From: Paenibacillus odorifer
Lineage (GTDB): Bacteria > Bacillota > Bacilli > Paenibacillales > Paenibacillaceae
Reading direction: 5' to 3'
DNA: 64,000 nucleotides
NCBI RefSeq assembly: GCF_000758725.1
Contig: NZ_CP009428.1
Coordinates: 4,030,001-4,094,000, forward strand
This document shows, one piece after another, positions 63,083 through 64,000 of the stretch. Positions within the stretch are counted from its first letter, which is position 1. Every line of letters starts with the position of its first letter. The notes below the pieces were generated by a model, which was not told where the DNA came from, did no database searches, and saw only the letters and a program-made list of their open reading frames with translations. Made by a program: the position numbers and the translations under genes.

Positions 63083-63265
63083 TTACGGACCGAGATGCAA
63101 CTATTTGTGTATTTTTTGTCTTTTAGGAGGAGTTTCGGACTGGAGAGCTCTTATTCGACATAAACAGGTTCGATATCAGGTGTTTTTGATCCAATAGTGA
63201 CACTGGGGTCCGAAAACAGCCGAATTAAGCAGAATTGTTGTAAATAAGAGCGCTGAGGTCCGATA
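63083..63265. repeat. Four-arm element, locus D
   Basis: Forward arms TTACGGACCGAGATGCAACT at 63083 and TTTCGGACTGGAGAGCTCTT at 63133; inverted arms ending GGGGTCCGAAA near 63216 and GAGGTCCGATA at 63265. Arm spacing is again about 50 bp. It lies in the 530-bp gap between spoVFA and dut. Confidence 0.82.
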
Positions 63266-63365
63266 GGGGCTTCGTTTTTAATTTGACAGTAGGGTTAGAG
63301 TTGTGGCAGAGCGCCAATGAAAATGCTGAGTTTATTCGATGGGGAAATCGGATGTAGTTGGAGTA

Positions 63366-63395
63366 GCAGATAGCACTTTATAAAATGCTATCTGC
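63366..63395. repeat. Perfect 10-bp inverted repeat near dut
   Basis: GCAGATAGCA / TGCTATCTGC with a ten-base loop, downstream of the dut terminator. No T run; purpose unknown. Confidence 0.6.
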
Positions 63396-63446
63396 ATAAC
63401 AATCGAAGAAAATAATGTTTAATGATAATTAACTCTGCATAACAAA

Positions 63447-63490
63447 AAAAGCTCACGAATCATGCCTTGGGCATGAATTCGTAAGCTTTT
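63447..63490 (-). terminator. Terminator of dut
   Basis: AAAAGCT..ACGAATTCATGCC / GGCATGATTCGTGAGCTTTT hairpin with T run on the minus strand. Confidence 0.88.
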
Positions 63491-63512
63491 TAAATGAATT
63501 ATATCAACAATC

Positions 63513-63965
63513 TTATTTGCCAGTATGACCAAAGCCTCCGGCTCCGCGTTGTGTTTCGGACAACTCTTCCACTTCCACCAAATTAACCACTGGAACAGCT
63601 TGAAATACCATTTGGGCAATCCGCTCATTGCGAGCGATAGCAAACGGCTCCTGCCCCAGATTGATCAAGAGTACTTTGATCTCTCCGCGGTAATCAGCGT
63701 CTATAGTTCCAGGTGTATTTAAGCAGGTAATCCCGTGCTTCAAGGCCAGTCCACTACGCGGACGGATCTGCGCTTCAAGCCCCTCTGGCATAGCCAGTGA
63801 AATCCCTGTTGGAATTAAAGCACGCTCTCCTGGTGCAAGTACAATTTCACCCGCAACTGCAGCATAAAGATCATAACCGGAAGCTTGCTCCGACATTTTA
63901 CAAGGAAGATTTACATCCTCGTTTCCAGTAAGTTTATTGATTTGTACGTAATAAGACAAGATCAT
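63513..63965 (-). CDS. dut: Deoxyuridine 5'-triphosphate nucleotidohydrolase
   Basis: dUTPase that removes dUTP and supplies dUMP; homotrimer. All five motifs are seen: [39 protein letters not shown] and [11 protein letters not shown] at the C terminus. ATG 63965 ([14 protein letters not shown], 150 residues) is favoured; in-frame ATG 63977 is possible, since AGGAG lies only two bases before the chosen one. Neighbours are unrelated in function. Confidence 0.95.
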   Translation of the reverse strand: MILSYYVQINKLTGNEDVNLPCKMSEQASGYDLYAAVAGEIVLAPGERALIPTGISLAMPEGLEAQIRPRSGLALKHGITCLNTPGTIDADYRGEIKVLLINLGQEPFAIARNERIAQMVFQAVPVVNLVEVEELSETQRGAGGFGHTGK

Positions 63966-64000
63966 CTCTCCTAACATTTGCAATAGCTTTATCTGATGAG

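Noticed and set aside
1..64000. Prophage, insertion sequence or toxin-antitoxin system
   Set aside because: No transposase, integrase, phage or toxin-antitoxin genes were recognised, and no terminal repeats with target duplications were found by eye; the four-arm element lacks coding capacity.
1..64000. tRNA or rRNA genes
   Set aside because: No cloverleaf-like or rRNA-like stretches were recognised in the gaps; the only structured RNA seen is the T-box leader.

Overview
The window looks like a chromosomal segment of a spore-forming Bacillales bacterium, most likely Paenibacillus. It carries spore genes (dipicolinate synthase subunits, spoVS, a SleB-type cortex hydrolase), an S-layer-anchored GH18 protein and Gram-positive signals (T-box, CIRCE, Gram-positive SOS box, Fur boxes, sigma H/G/K-like promoters). 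From about 34 kb on, the gene order is close to the Bacillus subtilis spoVS-ymdB-rny-recA-cinA-pgsA-ymfM-K-J-I-H-F block, followed by ftsK/spoIIIE, tepA, rnjB, dapA, dapG and spoVF. The genus call is inference from sequence style and gene order; no search was run.

Region 1 (1-33 kb) is accessory and metabolic. It holds an unsaturated-uronate module (kduI, a DeoR regulator, kduD), two unknown genes, a Nudix/GNAT pair, a GH42 beta-galactosidase with a divergent AraC regulator and a 5'-truncated GH43 relic. Next come a kinase-like phosphotransferase, a tandem pair of GT2-like glycosyltransferases, the SLH-GH18 protein, a drug-efflux MFS gene with an in-frame amber codon plus its TetR regulator, a two-gene ABC-2 transporter, a large repeat block (18.6-19.8 kb) and a heterodimeric ABC exporter with a divergent LysR gene. 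The rest is a T-box-controlled methionyl-tRNA synthetase, a DUF4362-like lipoprotein, htpG under a CIRCE operator, a VOC protein, a LysR gene with a second dapA-like gene, and a DEAD-box helicase.

Region 2 (33.6-64 kb) is mostly conserved core on the minus strand: pduL, an M19 dipeptidase, spoVS, ymdB, rny, recX, recA, cinA, pgsA, yajQ, a 53-residue membrane protein, rodZ-like ymfM, ymfK, ymfJ, ymfI, the M16 pair ymfH/ymfF, sleB, ftsK/spoIIIE, ylzJ-like, tepA, rnjB, dapA, dapG, spoVFB, spoVFA and dut. An iron-uptake insertion faces the other way between sleB and ftsK: an AraC regulator reads in frame into a siderophore-binding lipoprotein, and the joint contains a near-perfect Fur palindrome. 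The lysine/dipicolinate genes (dapG, dapA, spoVFA/B) supply DPA for the spore; asd is missing from its usual place between spoVFB and dapG.

The most unusual items are: (1) the AraC/lipoprotein read-through frame with an internal Fur box, ribosome-binding site and signal peptide; (2) a dispersed intergenic element of about 180 bp with four arms (two forward, two inverted, arms 50 bp apart) seen at four loci in six copies; (3) ymdB apparently starting at AUU; (4) a CIRCE operator on htpG; (5) a 24-copy GTAAG array and other tandem arrays growing from the four-arm element; (6) several decaying genes (GH43 head loss, MFS amber codon) and a GT2 paralogue that lost its ED motif.
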